Positions 1-8,892 of a stretch of DNA of 64,000 nucleotides are shown here, piece by piece. The stretch comes from Alphaproteobacteria bacterium. Its GTDB lineage: Bacteria; Pseudomonadota; Alphaproteobacteria; Rhodobacterales; Rhodobacteraceae. The stretch is from NCBI GenBank assembly GCA_030428355.1, contig JAUIBL010000015.1, positions 1 to 64,000 of the forward strand. Reading direction: 5' to 3'. Below the pieces are notes generated by a model. The model saw only the letters and a program-made list of their open reading frames with translations. It was not told the DNA's origin and searched no databases. The position numbers were made by a program, and so were the translations under genes. The stretch's first letter is position 1. Every line of letters begins with the position of its first letter.

Positions 1-998
1 CGGGCGGGACGGAAATCGACTTGCAGCACGTTGTTCCCGATGCCCCGCCCACGATGCGGGCGCTCGGTGTTGTAATGGCGCACCCAGGTCCGCAGGATGT
101 AATCAAGCTGCGACCGGCTGAAGCAGACGAAGAAATCGATGCACTCGCGCTTGATGGTCGCGATGAAGGACTCGGCGAAGGCGTTTGCGTCAGGCGCCCT
201 GTGCGGGATCTGGATGATCCTGGCACTTTCGGATGCCCAGACGGCATCAAAGCTGGCGCTGAACTTCGTGTCGGCGTCTCGGATCAGGAAATCCGGCGTA
301 ATCCCTTGTTCTTCGCACCACATCAAAGTGTTGCGGGCCTGCTGGGTCACCCATTCCGAGTCCGGGGCATAGGTCGGAGCGCTACAGAAGACGCGGCGGC
401 TGCCGAGGTGGATGAACATCAGAACATAGGCCGTCCTCGGACCACGCAGCGTAAATACGGTCTTTGAGAAGAAGTCGCACGCGACCATGGTTTCCATGTG
501 CGCACGGATGAAAGTGGTCCACGGCAGGGCAGGCTTCTTCTTGCGCCTCTCTGGGCTCGGGTGGATGCCGGCCTCGTTCAGGATGCGCTTGACGGAATTC
601 GCGCCGGCATAGAGCCCCAGCTTTTTCAGCTCGCCCGCGATCCGCTTGTAGCCCCAGAGAAGGTTCTCAGAGCCAATGCGGACGACAACGTCGCGCAGTT
701 CCTGGGTCAGGCGTGGCCGTCCCACGGCCTGAAAGGGGCGTCCACCACGCCTCTGGGCGAGCCAGCGTCTGTAGGTCGCAGGCTTGGCCACTGCCATCAG
801 CCCGTCGATATCATGCCCGCATTCTTCTCCGAGGCGCAGCAACTCGGCCTTCTCGGCCGGCGACAGGATGATCCGTTGGGTAGGGATGCGTGCCCGCAAG
901 ATTGCGATCTGTGCTTTCAGCAGTCTCAGTTGCGCGTTGTGCCGCGGCATGAAGAACTGGTTCAAGAAGACCAGAAGGAGAGATATGGTCGAATTCAT
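1..998 (-). CDS. Transposase with integrase core, 3' end beyond window
   Basis: Moves an insertion sequence by DDE strand transfer. The frame is open from the ATG at 996-998 to the left edge (332 codons, no stop), so the C-terminus is missing. The N-terminal ~130 residues look like a helical DNA-binding region. The integrase (rve) core follows: first Asp in VACDFF, second Asp in LIRDADTKF, Glu in NAFAESFIATIKREC, then the HYNTERPHRG tail typical of IS3/IS481-like transposases. A GGAG lies about 8 bases upstream of the start. The reading frame carries no frameshift in this window, so the element may be intact. The exact IS family cannot be fixed without the ends. Confidence 0.9.
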   Translation of the reverse strand, partial: MNSTISLLLVFLNQFFMPRHNAQLRLLKAQIAILRARIPTQRIILSPAEKAELLRLGEECGHDIDGLMAVAKPATYRRWLAQRRGGRPFQAVGRPRLTQELRDVVVRIGSENLLWGYKRIAGELKKLGLYAGANSVKRILNEAGIHPSPERRKKKPALPWTTFIRAHMETMVACDFFSKTVFTLRGPRTAYVLMFIHLGSRRVFCSAPTYAPDSEWVTQQARNTLMWCEEQGITPDFLIRDADTKFSASFDAVWASESARIIQIPHRAPDANAFAESFIATIKRECIDFFVCFSRSQLDYILRTWVRHYNTERPHRGRGIGNNVLQVDFRPA

Positions 999-1455
999 CT
1001 TGCCGGGCTCCACCGCCGCCTTTAAAAAAAGGCCGCTATGTCAACGTCATGGCGCTCGCTTACATTTTGGCACCCCTCTCAGGGAAGGCCAAAATCGCCG
1101 AAGCCGGCGGATGGCCGTCATAAAGTCCCGGCCGGAGCTGTGGTCAGGCCTTCGCTCTCCCGCGGATGCAATCAAACACGACCTGCCGGCGCATTTCGCT
1201 GCCGGTCGCGATTGAACCAAATGACCACCTAAACCATCAGTCGTATCAATTTAAACAATGACTTAGTCGGCAGAGAAGGTTGGATCTCAGACCCATCCCC
1301 TCCGGGCGATTTCCTGATCCAGTTGGTGGGCATCGTCCCGGATCCCATCGGCTTCTGATCCAAACTCCCGAAACCTGCGACAGCGCGCCCCTCGACGGGC
1401 GCGCTGTTCGTTTTAGCTATGCCCGCACACGACCAGAAGGACGAGGCAGAGCAGA
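999..1455. other. Intergenic stretch between transposase and next gene
   Basis: No convincing gene on either strand. It probably holds the 5' end of the insertion sequence; a short dyad TTTTGGC (1065-1071) / GCCAAAA (1088-1094) is present but I cannot define terminal repeats or a target duplication. A terminator-like hairpin sits at 1380-1414. Confidence 0.5.
1380..1414 (+). terminator. Rho-independent terminator-like hairpin
   Basis: An 11-bp perfect stem, ACAGCGCGCCC (1380-1390) with GGGCGCGCTGT (1397-1407), has a 6-base loop and is followed by TTCGTTTT. It points rightward, yet no + strand gene precedes it in the window, so it may have ended a gene displaced by the insertion sequence. Confidence 0.6.
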
Positions 1456-2379
1456 ATGACCATCGCCATCATCGGCTCCGGCATGAGCGGGTTGGCCTGC
1501 GCGGCGCGGCTGGCGGCGGCCGGGCGCAGCGTCACCGTTTTCGAAAAGGGGCGCGGGATCGGTGGCCGGATGGCCACCCGGCGCGCCGAGAGCGGATTTC
1601 AGTTCGACCACGGCGCACAAGTGATCACCGGCGAAAGCGCGGGGTTCCGTGCGATGGTCGAGGCGGCGCGCCGTGCGGGGGCTGTGGCCGACTGGCAGGA
1701 CGGGCAGGGCAGGACACATCCGGTCGGCACCCCCGGGATGACGGCGCTGGCAAAGTTTCTCGCGCAGGGTCTTACCTTGCATCAGGGCACCGATATCACC
1801 TCGGTGACACGGGACGCGGGCGGCTGGCGGCTGAGCTCCGACCAACTGCTGGGCACATTCTCGCAGGTCATCTGCACCACACCCGCCCCGCAGGCAATGC
1901 GGCTGGTGGGCGACGCGCTGACGGACACGGTCGACACGGTCGTCTATGCCCCTTCGCTGACCCTGATGGTCGCGCTTCACCGCAGAATCGACGCCCCCAG
2001 AACGCAGACCAACCCCACCAACGCGCTGGCGTGGATCGCTCATGACGGCTCGAAACCGGGCCGCCCATCGGAGACATGCTGGGTTGCCCAGGCTACACCG
2101 GAATGGAGCGTCACGCATCTCGAACTGTCAAAAGACGAGATCGCCGCGCGGATGCTCGACCTCTTCCTGACCCATCACGGGCTGGATGCCACCGACGTGG
2201 CCTACGCCACCGCCCATCGCTGGCGCTATGCGCTGGTGACAGACGCGCTGGGTCAGCCCTTTGTCACATCCCCCGACGGAACGCTCTATGCCGGTGGCGA
2301 CTGGTGCCTCGGCCCCCGGATCGAGCACGCATGGCTAAGCGGCACCGCCATCGCCGATGACATCCTGCACAGCGCATGA
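1456..2379 (+). CDS. Renalase-like NAD(P)/FAD-dependent oxidoreductase
   Basis: A 307-residue flavoprotein of the amine-oxidase/renalase-like group, likely cytosolic. The N-terminal dinucleotide-binding motif GSGMSGLACAARLAAAG (residues ~7-23) leads to the FEKGRGIGGRMATRR segment; FDHGAQ follows at ~52, and the C-terminal FAD contact LYAGGDWCLGPRIEHAW lies near 275-291. The length fits the bacterial family. The substrate is unknown. The stop overlaps the start of the next gene by four bases (ATGA), so it is translationally coupled to the membrane methyltransferase gene and probably opens an operon of four genes through 4303. Confidence 0.8.
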   Translation: MTIAIIGSGMSGLACAARLAAAGRSVTVFEKGRGIGGRMATRRAESGFQFDHGAQVITGESAGFRAMVEAARRAGAVADWQDGQGRTHPVGTPGMTALAKFLAQGLTLHQGTDITSVTRDAGGWRLSSDQLLGTFSQVICTTPAPQAMRLVGDALTDTVDTVVYAPSLTLMVALHRRIDAPRTQTNPTNALAWIAHDGSKPGRPSETCWVAQATPEWSVTHLELSKDEIAARMLDLFLTHHGLDATDVAYATAHRWRYALVTDALGQPFVTSPDGTLYAGGDWCLGPRIEHAWLSGTAIADDILHSA

Positions 2380-3215
2380 CCCTGAATGACCCGCGCATCC
2401 AACGGCTGATCACCCTGATCCGCGCCGCACTGACCCCGCCTCCGGGCAAGGGGCGCATCGCTCTGGCATTGACCATGGGCGCGCTGTGTCACCTGATCTT
2501 TGCCATCGCTGTGTTGTCGATGATGGGGGCCATGTTCTTCGGCATGAGCAAAAGCTTCGGCACCGTTCCTTGGCCCTCGGCGATCCTCGCCAATGCCGCG
2601 CTGATCCTGCAATTCCCGCTGGTCCATTCGTTCCTGCTGTCCAAACGGGGGACAAAGATCGTCGCCCGCCTGATCCCCGGTCCCCATGGCGGCACGCTCG
2701 CCACCACCACCTACGCGATCATCGCGTCGCTGCAACTCAGCGCGCTGTTCCTTCTCTGGACGCCCAGCGGCATCATCTGGTACCGCGCCGATGGTCCTGC
2801 CTTTGCGCTGATCTGCATCGCCTACGCCGCCACATGGCTTTTGCTGCTCAAGGCCAGTTTCGACGCGGGGGCCGAAGTGCAATCCGGCGCGCTGGGCTGG
2901 ATGTCGCTGCTTGCAAAGACCAAACCGGTCTTTCCCGACATGCCGACGCAGGGCCTTTTCCGCCACATCCGCCAGCCGATCTACCTCGCTTTCGCGCTCA
3001 CTCTCTGGGCTGTTCCTGTCTGGACGCCAGATCAACTGGCCCTTGCGCTCAGCTACACCGCCTATTGCCTGTTTGCCCCGCGCCTGAAGGAAAAACGCTT
3101 CGAACAGCGCTACGGGGCCGCCTTCCATCGCTATCGGGCAAACGTGCCCTATGTCCTGCCAAAACTCACCACCAGGGAGCCGGAAGATGCCGCAAACCGC
3201 GCGCAACAACCTTGA
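2376..3215 (+). CDS. NnrU/MddA-like membrane methyltransferase family protein
   Basis: An integral membrane protein of 279 residues in the isoprenylcysteine carboxyl methyltransferase/NnrU superfamily. Hydrophobic segments occur near residues 29-52, 68-85, 110-130, 143-160 and 205-235. The family signature is near the C-terminus: LFRHIRQPIYLAF followed by FEQRYGAAFHRYRANVP, the SAM-binding region of this fold. Length and motif spacing resemble MddA, the methanethiol S-methyltransferase that makes dimethylsulfide, but also other NnrU-like proteins, so the substrate is open. It overlaps the preceding oxidoreductase gene by ATGA and the following methyltransferase start by 29 bases, which argues for one transcript. 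Confidence 0.7.
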   Translation: MTLNDPRIQRLITLIRAALTPPPGKGRIALALTMGALCHLIFAIAVLSMMGAMFFGMSKSFGTVPWPSAILANAALILQFPLVHSFLLSKRGTKIVARLIPGPHGGTLATTTYAIIASLQLSALFLLWTPSGIIWYRADGPAFALICIAYAATWLLLLKASFDAGAEVQSGALGWMSLLAKTKPVFPDMPTQGLFRHIRQPIYLAFALTLWAVPVWTPDQLALALSYTAYCLFAPRLKEKRFEQRYGAAFHRYRANVPYVLPKLTTREPEDAANRAQQP

Positions 3216-3909
3216 GATCTACGACGATGTCGCCGCGCAATGGTGGTCCGACGACATCCGCTGGGTGCGCACGCTCAAGAACATGGTGCCGGGGCGGCTG
3301 GGCTGGTTCGACACACATATCGACTGGCGGGGCAAGGATGTGCTCGACCTCGGCTGTGCAGGCGGCTTCATGGCTGAGGCCATCGACGACCGCGGTGCCC
3401 GCGTCACCGGGATCGACCCCGCGTCCGAGGCCATCGCCGCCGCCCGCGCCCATGCCGAAACGCAGGGCAGGGCGATCCGCTATGACGTCGGCGTGGGCGA
3501 AAAGCTCCCCTATGCCGACGCCAGCTTCGACGCCGTGGTCTGCGTCGACGTTCTGGAACATGTCCAGAGCCTGCCCAGGGTGATCGCGGAAACCGCCCGC
3601 GTGCTGCGCCCCGGTGGGCTGTTCCTCTTCGACACGATCAACCGCAACCCGATCGCCCGTCTGGCCACCATCACCATCGCCGAGGACGTCCTGAAACTGC
3701 TGCCCAAGGGCACGCATGATCCCGAGATGTTCATCAAACCTTCCGAGCTGCGCGCCGAACTCGACAAGGCCGGGTTCACCACCGGCAAGATGGTCGGCCT
3801 CGGCCCGCGCGGCATCACCGCGAGGGGCGATTTCACCTTCGGCCGCGTGCCCGGCACCATGATCATCTACATGGGCACCGCCCGAAAGACCGATCAGACA
3901 GGAGCCTGA
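3187..3909 (+). CDS. UbiG-like SAM-dependent O-methyltransferase
   Basis: A 240-residue class I methyltransferase. Residues ~48-62 carry the SAM motif VLDLGCAGGFMAEA, with GIDPA as motif II and VLEHV near 120. The block LLPKGTHDPEMFIKPSEL matches UbiG, which performs both O-methylations of ubiquinone synthesis, and the start region EIYDDVAAQWWSDD is also UbiG-like. ATG 3187 is chosen because CAGGGAGCCGGAAG precedes it and the family N-terminus begins there; an upstream in-frame start at 3151 lacks this. The context (membrane methyltransferase, flavoprotein) is not a quinone operon, so it may be a UbiG paralog with another substrate. Confidence 0.75.
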   Translation: MPQTARNNLEIYDDVAAQWWSDDIRWVRTLKNMVPGRLGWFDTHIDWRGKDVLDLGCAGGFMAEAIDDRGARVTGIDPASEAIAAARAHAETQGRAIRYDVGVGEKLPYADASFDAVVCVDVLEHVQSLPRVIAETARVLRPGGLFLFDTINRNPIARLATITIAEDVLKLLPKGTHDPEMFIKPSELRAELDKAGFTTGKMVGLGPRGITARGDFTFGRVPGTMIIYMGTARKTDQTGA

Positions 3910-3910
3910 C

Positions 3911-4303
3911 ATGACAACCCTTGCCTTGCTCTCGACTGCACTCCTCTTCGGCGGCATGGTGCTCTATCCCTTCGGCTTTGCGGCCTTCCTCTTCACCGCT
4001 TTGCCCGCCGAAACCGCAGGACCGACGATCCGCCGCGCCTTTCCGCATTTCTACCTCTTCGTGATCGCAGGCGCGGCCCTCTCCGCCGCCTTCCTCATCC
4101 CCACCGACCCGCTGTCCGCTGCGATCATGGCGGCCATTGCCCTGACCACCATTCCCACCCGGCAGATCCTGATGCCCGCGATCAACGCTGCCACCGATGC
4201 CGGCAACAATCGCCGCTTCGGGAGGCTGCATGGCCTTTCGGTCGTGATCACCTTGATCCACATTGTTGCCGCCGCCTACGTGCTCCACCGCTTTATCGGT
4301 TGA
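3911..4303 (+). CDS. DUF4149 small membrane protein
   Basis: A 130-residue protein with four hydrophobic segments (about 4-30, 47-65, 70-85 and 108-128). The LPAETAGPTIRRAFPHFY segment and the RRFGRLHGLSVVITL segment match the DUF4149/TMEM205-like family. The function is unknown. It begins one base after the UbiG-like gene and is the last gene of the run, followed only by a weak 5-bp GGGCC/GGCCC dyad at 4310-4322. Confidence 0.75.
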   Translation: MTTLALLSTALLFGGMVLYPFGFAAFLFTALPAETAGPTIRRAFPHFYLFVIAGAALSAAFLIPTDPLSAAIMAAIALTTIPTRQILMPAINAATDAGNNRRFGRLHGLSVVITLIHIVAAAYVLHRFIG

Positions 4304-4515
4304 CTTATCGGGCCTCAGGCCCCATGTGCCCCTCATCGCCGCGCAGCCGCGTGAGCTTGCCGCGCCCGTCATAAGCGCGCATCGGTGATGAAGATTTCAG
4401 TTCCCCATCACGCAGGGTTCCTGACGCAGGTCCAGACAGACCGGGATGCACCCGCTGTGTCTTAAGGTCCTGCGCACCCTCGTTCGCCGCGATCCTGCGG
4501 CACAACCCCATCCGT

Positions 4516-4532
4516 CTGCGGAGACCCCGCAG
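4516..4532 (+). promoter_or_regulatory. Leader hairpin just ahead of the helicase ribosome site
   Basis: CTGCGG (4516-4521) pairs with CCGCAG (4527-4532) over a 5-base loop. It ends two bases before GGAGGT (4535-4540) and 20 bases before the TTG start of the helicase gene. It could tune access of the ribosome, but the stem is short. Confidence 0.35.
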
Positions 4533-4552
4533 GCGGAGGTAAAGGATAGACA

Positions 4553-5824
4553 TTGTCGACTTTTGACACGCTGGGCCTCAAGCCCGACCTCATGACCGCC
4601 CTCAAAGACGCGGGCCTCACCACACCAACCCCGATCCAGACCAAGGCCATCCCACTGGCGCTCCAAGGCCAGGACGTGCTGGGCCTCGCCCAGACCGGCA
4701 CCGGCAAGACGCTGGCCTTCGGCATCCCGCTCGTCAGCCACCTGCTCGACGCACCCGAACGCCCCGCCGGGCGCACCGCGAAATCGCTGATCCTTGCGCC
4801 GACCCGCGAATTGGTGAACCAGATCGCCGACAACCTGCGCATGCTGACGGCCAAGACCAAGCTGCGCGTGACCACTGTGGTCGGCGGCCAGTCGATCAAC
4901 AAGCAGATCCACCAGCTTCTCAAGGGCACCGACATCCTCGTCGCCACGCCGGGCCGGCTGATCGATCTGATGGACCGCAAGGCGGTCGATCTGCGCACCG
5001 TCAAACATCTCGTCCTCGATGAGGCGGACCAGATGCTCGACATGGGGTTCATCCACGCGCTGCGCCGCATCGCGCCCAAGCTCGGCACGCCGCGCCAGAC
5101 CATGCTCTTTTCGGCCACCATGCCGAAACCGATGGAAGAGCTCAGCCGCGCCTATCTCACCAACCCGGCCAAGGTGCAGGTCTCGCCTCCGGGCAAGGCT
5201 GCGGACAAGATCACCCAGTCGGTCCACCATCTCGGCGGCAAGGCCGAGAAAGCCGCCAAGCTTCGCGAGATCCTGAGCGCCGATCCCGACGCCCTGACGC
5301 TGGTCTTTGCACGCACCAAACACGGCGCGGAAAAGCTGATGAAGGGCCTCGTGGCCGACGGGTTCAACGCCGCCTCGATCCACGGCAACAAAAGCCAGGG
5401 CCAGCGCGACCGCGCCATCAAGGCGTTCCGCGACGGTGAGATCACGGTGCTGGTCGCAACCGATGTCGCCGCACGCGGCATCGACATTCCCGGCGTGGCC
5501 TATGTCATCAACCACGACCTGCCCGAAGTGCCCGACAGCTATGTGCACCGGATTGGCCGCACCGCCCGCGCCGGCCGGGAAGGCGAGGCGATTGCCTTCT
5601 GCGCCCCGGACGAGGCCGACCTGCTGCGCCAGATCGAAAAACTGATGAAGGTCGAGATCCCCGTGGCCAGCGGCACTGCTCCGAAAGACCCGGTCGCCCG
5701 CCAGCCGCAACAGCGCGGTCAGGGACGCGGCAAGGGTCAGGGTCAAAACCGCCCGGCAGGCAATGCCGCCGCCAAACCCAACGGCAACCGCCGCCGCCGC
5801 AACCGGTCGCGCAAAGCCGCCTGA
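4553..5824 (+). CDS. rhlE: DEAD-box ATP-dependent RNA helicase, RhlE type
   Basis: A 423-residue RNA helicase that unwinds structured RNA in ribosome assembly or mRNA decay. All core motifs are visible: Q motif (TPTPIQTKAIP, ~22), motif I AQTGTGKT (~46), Ia PTRELVNQ, II DEAD (VLDEADQMLDMGF, ~155), III SAT (SATMP), and the C-terminal helicase motifs VATDVAARGID and HRIGRTARAG. The tail after ~375 is basic and rich in Q, G, N and R, as in RhlE proteins. The start is a TTG with AAGGA six bases ahead; no closer in-frame ATG gives the expected FDTLGL N-terminus. It is probably monocistronic. Confidence 0.9.
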   Translation: MSTFDTLGLKPDLMTALKDAGLTTPTPIQTKAIPLALQGQDVLGLAQTGTGKTLAFGIPLVSHLLDAPERPAGRTAKSLILAPTRELVNQIADNLRMLTAKTKLRVTTVVGGQSINKQIHQLLKGTDILVATPGRLIDLMDRKAVDLRTVKHLVLDEADQMLDMGFIHALRRIAPKLGTPRQTMLFSATMPKPMEELSRAYLTNPAKVQVSPPGKAADKITQSVHHLGGKAEKAAKLREILSADPDALTLVFARTKHGAEKLMKGLVADGFNAASIHGNKSQGQRDRAIKAFRDGEITVLVATDVAARGIDIPGVAYVINHDLPEVPDSYVHRIGRTARAGREGEAIAFCAPDEADLLRQIEKLMKVEIPVASGTAPKDPVARQPQQRGQGRGKGQGQNRPAGNAAAKPNGNRRRRNRSRKAA

Positions 5825-5868
5825 ACCACCGCCCCCGCTTCTTCGGTTTTCAAATACTTCAGGGGGGT

Positions 5869-5917
5869 GTGGGGGGACAGCGTCCCCCCACCTGTCGGAG
5901 CGGCACCGCCGCTCCGA
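5869..5917. repeat. Twin GC-rich palindromes after the helicase gene
   Basis: Two perfect hairpins stand 3 bases apart: GTGGGGGGAC (5869-5878) with GTCCCCCCAC (5882-5891), loop AGC; and TCGGAGCGG (5895-5903) with CCGCTCCGA (5909-5917), loop CACCG. There is no T tract. They may act as a transcript 3' end, and the composition resembles dispersed intergenic palindromes of Rhodobacterales. Confidence 0.6.
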
Positions 5918-6025
5918 TCCCAAATCGAACGAGCCTTGCGCTCTTTCCCCAAGGTCAACCCTCCCCAGACTGCGCTGACCGACCTATGTCCTGTTCCAAG
6001 GAACAGACACAGGACGCACGCAGCC

Positions 6026-6487
6026 ATGCAGCTCAGGATCAACGGAACCCTGCACGAGGTCGATGTCGAAGACGACATGCCGCTTCTTTGGGTGCTGCGG
6101 GACGAGCTGGGCCTGACCGGCACCAAGTTCGGCTGCGGAATCGCGCAATGCGGGGCCTGCACGGTGCATCTTGACGGTGTTTGCGTCCGCTCCTGCCAGA
6201 CCTGGGCCATCGACGCGGTCGGGGCCGAGATCACCACGATCGAAGGCTTGGGCACACCCGACCTGCTGCACACCGTACAGGCGGCATGGCTCACCGAACA
6301 GGTTGCGCAGTGCGGCTATTGCCAGTCCGGCCAGATGATGCAGGCCGCCTCGCTTCTGGCGGAGAACCCGCAGCCCACGGATCAGGAAATCGACGATGCC
6401 ATGTCCGGCAATCTCTGCCGCTGCGGCACCTATCCCCGCATCCGCGCCGCGGTGAAACGCGCCGCAAACCTGATGCAGGAGGGCTGA
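6026..6487 (+). CDS. Two-[2Fe-2S] subunit of a molybdenum hydroxylase (IorA-like)
   Basis: A 153-residue electron-transfer subunit of the xanthine-oxidase superfamily, isoquinoline 1-oxidoreductase alpha type. The plant-type cluster motif [16 protein letters not shown] lies near 40-55, and the second cluster uses [10 protein letters not shown] (~100) and [14 protein letters not shown] (~135). ATG 6026 is preferred because the protein then begins directly at the ferredoxin fold (MQLRING); an upstream frame from 5867 only adds unrelated residues through the palindromes. It sits two bases before the large subunit gene. The partner cytochrome and maturation genes seen elsewhere are not in the window. 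Confidence 0.85.
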   Translation: MQLRINGTLHEVDVEDDMPLLWVLRDELGLTGTKFGCGIAQCGACTVHLDGVCVRSCQTWAIDAVGAEITTIEGLGTPDLLHTVQAAWLTEQVAQCGYCQSGQMMQAASLLAENPQPTDQEIDDAMSGNLCRCGTYPRIRAAVKRAANLMQEG

Positions 6488-6489
6488 TC

Positions 6490-8736
6490 ATGGGACGTCT
6501 GAAAACCATCGCCCGCCGCACGTTCCTGATTGGCTCTGCCGCCGTCGTCGGCGGTGTCGCTTTCGGCGTCTACACGGTGCGCAAACCGCATGTGAACCCG
6601 CTGACGGCCGGGGCAGGTGAGGCGGTGCTGACGCCCTATGTCAAGATCACCGAGGGTGGCATCATCCTCATCACCCCCCGCGCGGATTCGGGGCAAGGCG
6701 TCTACCACGTTCAGGCCGCGTTGATCGCCGAAGAGCTGGATGTCGATCTCGACCAGATCAAGGCCGATCCCGGCCCGCCTAGCCCGGCCTACTGGAACAC
6801 CGCTCTTGCGGCCGAGGCGGCGGAGTTCATGGTGCCCGCGGCTGGCGTGATGCAGGACATGGCCGAAGGCGCGGTGAATTCTGTGATGAAGGTCATCGGT
6901 CTCCAGATTACGGGCGGCTCGACCACCGTGCCGGACCAATTCGAGAAACTGCGTCTGGCAGGCGCGTCGGCGCGCGAGACAATCAAGGCGCTGGTGGCCG
7001 AGCGGGAAGGCGTCGCGGTCACGGAGCTGACCACCGCGTCCGGAAACGTGATTTTACCAGATGGTCAAAAAATCCCCTACACCAGCCTCGCCGCCGATCT
7101 GGCGGGTGCCGAAGTTGTGCAGGACGTCCCCCTCCGTGACCCGTCGGAATGGCGCTATCTCGGCAAGCCGATGCAGCGGATCGACATGTTGGCGAAAAGC
7201 ACCGGGACGCAGGACTACGGCATCGACGCATCGGTCGACGGCATGGTCCACGCCACCGTCCTGATGAACCCCGCGCAGGGCGGTGGGATGTCGGGTTATG
7301 ATGCCTCCGAAGCACTTGCCATGCGGGGCGTTACAGCCGTGGTCCCGATCACCGGTGGGCTTGGGATTGTCGCCGACAACACATGGCGCGCGTTCAGAGC
7401 GGCGCAGGCGATCAATGTCACATGGGAAGACCCGAGCTTCCCACTTGAGCAAGCCGACCATTGGTCGACGCTTGAGGCGGCGTTTACACCCGACGCGCAG
7501 GACAGTCAGAAACGCGATGACGGCGATGTGGACACCGCCCTCAGCGATGGCGAGGTCCTTACCGCCGAATACCGCGCGCCCTATCTGGCCCATGCGCCAT
7601 TGGAGCCGGTCAACGCCATTGTCCGCGTCGACGACGACCGCGCCGAGGTTTGGACCGGCACGCAGATCCCTCGTTTCCTTCAGGCAAATGTCAGCCGGAT
7701 CACTGGGATTCCCGCCGACAAAGTCACTGTGCATGTGCAGATGATGGGCGGCAGTTTCGGGCACCGTCTGGAAGACGAGGTGGTCAAACAGGCGACCGAG
7801 ATCGCGATGCAGATGAAGGGCACGCCGGTCAAGCTGACCCTCTCGCGCGAGGAGGACATGCTCCACGACTTCCCCCGCCAGATTGCCATGGCGCGGATGC
7901 AGGGCAAGGTGGCGAACGGGCAGGTCGAGGTGCTGGATTTGGGCATCGCGATGCCCTCGGTTGTCGCTTCGCAACTGGGCCGTCAGAACCAGTCCGCCCC
8001 CGGTCCGGACAGCCAGATCGTGGCGGGCGCGTGGGAACAGCCCTTTGCCATCCCGCACCAGCGCGTCACCGGCTACCGCGCGCAGCCGCTGGCGCCGATC
8101 AGTTCATGGCGCTCGGTCGGCGCATCCTCCAACGGGTTTTTCTACAACGCCGCCCTCGACGAGTTGATCGAGGCAGCGGGGGCTGACCCGCTGGAGGAAC
8201 GTCTGCGCCTCTGCAGCGATCCGCTGGCGCGGCAGGTGTTGGAGGCCGTGGCCGAGATGTCGGACTGGTCCGGTATTGGTGGCATGGCCAATGGCTCAAA
8301 GACCGGGCGGGGTGTGGCCCTGACCAAGTCGTTCGGGGTGCATTGTGCGCAGGTGATCGAGGTGACGGACACCGACGCAGGCCTCCGCATCGACAACGTC
8401 TGGGTTGCTGCCGAAGTGGGACGCGTCGTCGATCCGGTGAATTTCGAGAACCTCGTTCAGGGTGGCGTGATCTACGGGCTTGGCCACGCGATGAATTCCG
8501 AGATCACCTATGCGGGTGGTGTGGCTGAACAGTCGAATTTCGACATGAACCCCGGCATGCGGCTGCATCAGTGCCCCAACATCTTTGTGCGCGGGCTGGA
8601 AAACGGCGACCGGGTGCTTGGCATCGGCGAACCGCCTGTGCCGCCCGCCGCGCCGGCCTTGGCGGGGGCGATCTGGGCGGTGACAGGCACGCGGTTGCGC
8701 GAGATGCCGTTCAACAAGATGGTGAACTTCGTCTGA
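6490..8736 (+). CDS. Molybdopterin-binding large subunit (IorB-like aldehyde/N-heterocycle oxidase)
   Basis: A 748-residue single-chain version of the two molybdenum domains, as in isoquinoline 1-oxidoreductase beta. Residues 8-30 form a twin-arginine signal (ARRTFLIGSAAVVGGVAFG), so the heterodimer is probably exported folded, with the small subunit carried along. MMGGSFGHRLEDEV (~417-430) matches the conserved molybdopterin-contact glycine motif, and GIGEPPVPPAAPALAGAI near the C-terminus carries the active-site Glu. The substrate of this group ranges from N-heterocycles to aldehydes and cannot be told from sequence. It is transcribed with the 2Fe-2S subunit and followed by a 156-base gap. 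Confidence 0.85.
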   Translation: MGRLKTIARRTFLIGSAAVVGGVAFGVYTVRKPHVNPLTAGAGEAVLTPYVKITEGGIILITPRADSGQGVYHVQAALIAEELDVDLDQIKADPGPPSPAYWNTALAAEAAEFMVPAAGVMQDMAEGAVNSVMKVIGLQITGGSTTVPDQFEKLRLAGASARETIKALVAEREGVAVTELTTASGNVILPDGQKIPYTSLAADLAGAEVVQDVPLRDPSEWRYLGKPMQRIDMLAKSTGTQDYGIDASVDGMVHATVLMNPAQGGGMSGYDASEALAMRGVTAVVPITGGLGIVADNTWRAFRAAQAINVTWEDPSFPLEQADHWSTLEAAFTPDAQDSQKRDDGDVDTALSDGEVLTAEYRAPYLAHAPLEPVNAIVRVDDDRAEVWTGTQIPRFLQANVSRITGIPADKVTVHVQMMGGSFGHRLEDEVVKQATEIAMQMKGTPVKLTLSREEDMLHDFPRQIAMARMQGKVANGQVEVLDLGIAMPSVVASQLGRQNQSAPGPDSQIVAGAWEQPFAIPHQRVTGYRAQPLAPISSWRSVGASSNGFFYNAALDELIEAAGADPLEERLRLCSDPLARQVLEAVAEMSDWSGIGGMANGSKTGRGVALTKSFGVHCAQVIEVTDTDAGLRIDNVWVAAEVGRVVDPVNFENLVQGGVIYGLGHAMNSEITYAGGVAEQSNFDMNPGMRLHQCPNIFVRGLENGDRVLGIGEPPVPPAAPALAGAIWAVTGTRLREMPFNKMVNFV

Positions 8737-8748
8737 GACAGGGCGACT

Positions 8749-8766
8749 TTTTACCGGTTGGTAAAA
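8749..8766. promoter_or_regulatory. Dyad TTTTACC-N4-GGTAAAA, possible operator
   Basis: A perfect 7-bp inverted repeat (8749-8755 and 8760-8766) sits upstream of the succinate dehydrogenase-like operon, in an AT-rich part of the 8737-8892 gap. No T tract follows on either strand, so a TetR- or GntR-type operator is more likely than a terminator. The rest of the gap shows nothing I can name. Confidence 0.35.
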
Positions 8767-8892
8767 GATCACGTCATGTACGAATTGAAAGCATGACTTA
8801 CAGATACAGTTAAATTATTTGCCTTTTCGTTACCGGAGCTGACCGTTATTCTATCCCCCAATCAACGGGAATGACGAAAGGCGGGCTCTCAG

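Noticed and set aside
1250-1380. Possible tRNA fragment near the insertion sequence
   Set aside because: No cloverleaf or T-loop consensus could be folded by eye.
4305-4553. 82-codon minus-strand frame in the gap before the RNA helicase
   Set aside because: No ribosome site or recognised domain, and it covers the helicase leader and start; the sequence could not be tied to any family.
4397-5923. 508-codon minus-strand frame opposite the helicase gene
   Set aside because: It is antisense to a fully motif-supported helicase; its length follows from GC-rich codon use and it shows no domain of its own.
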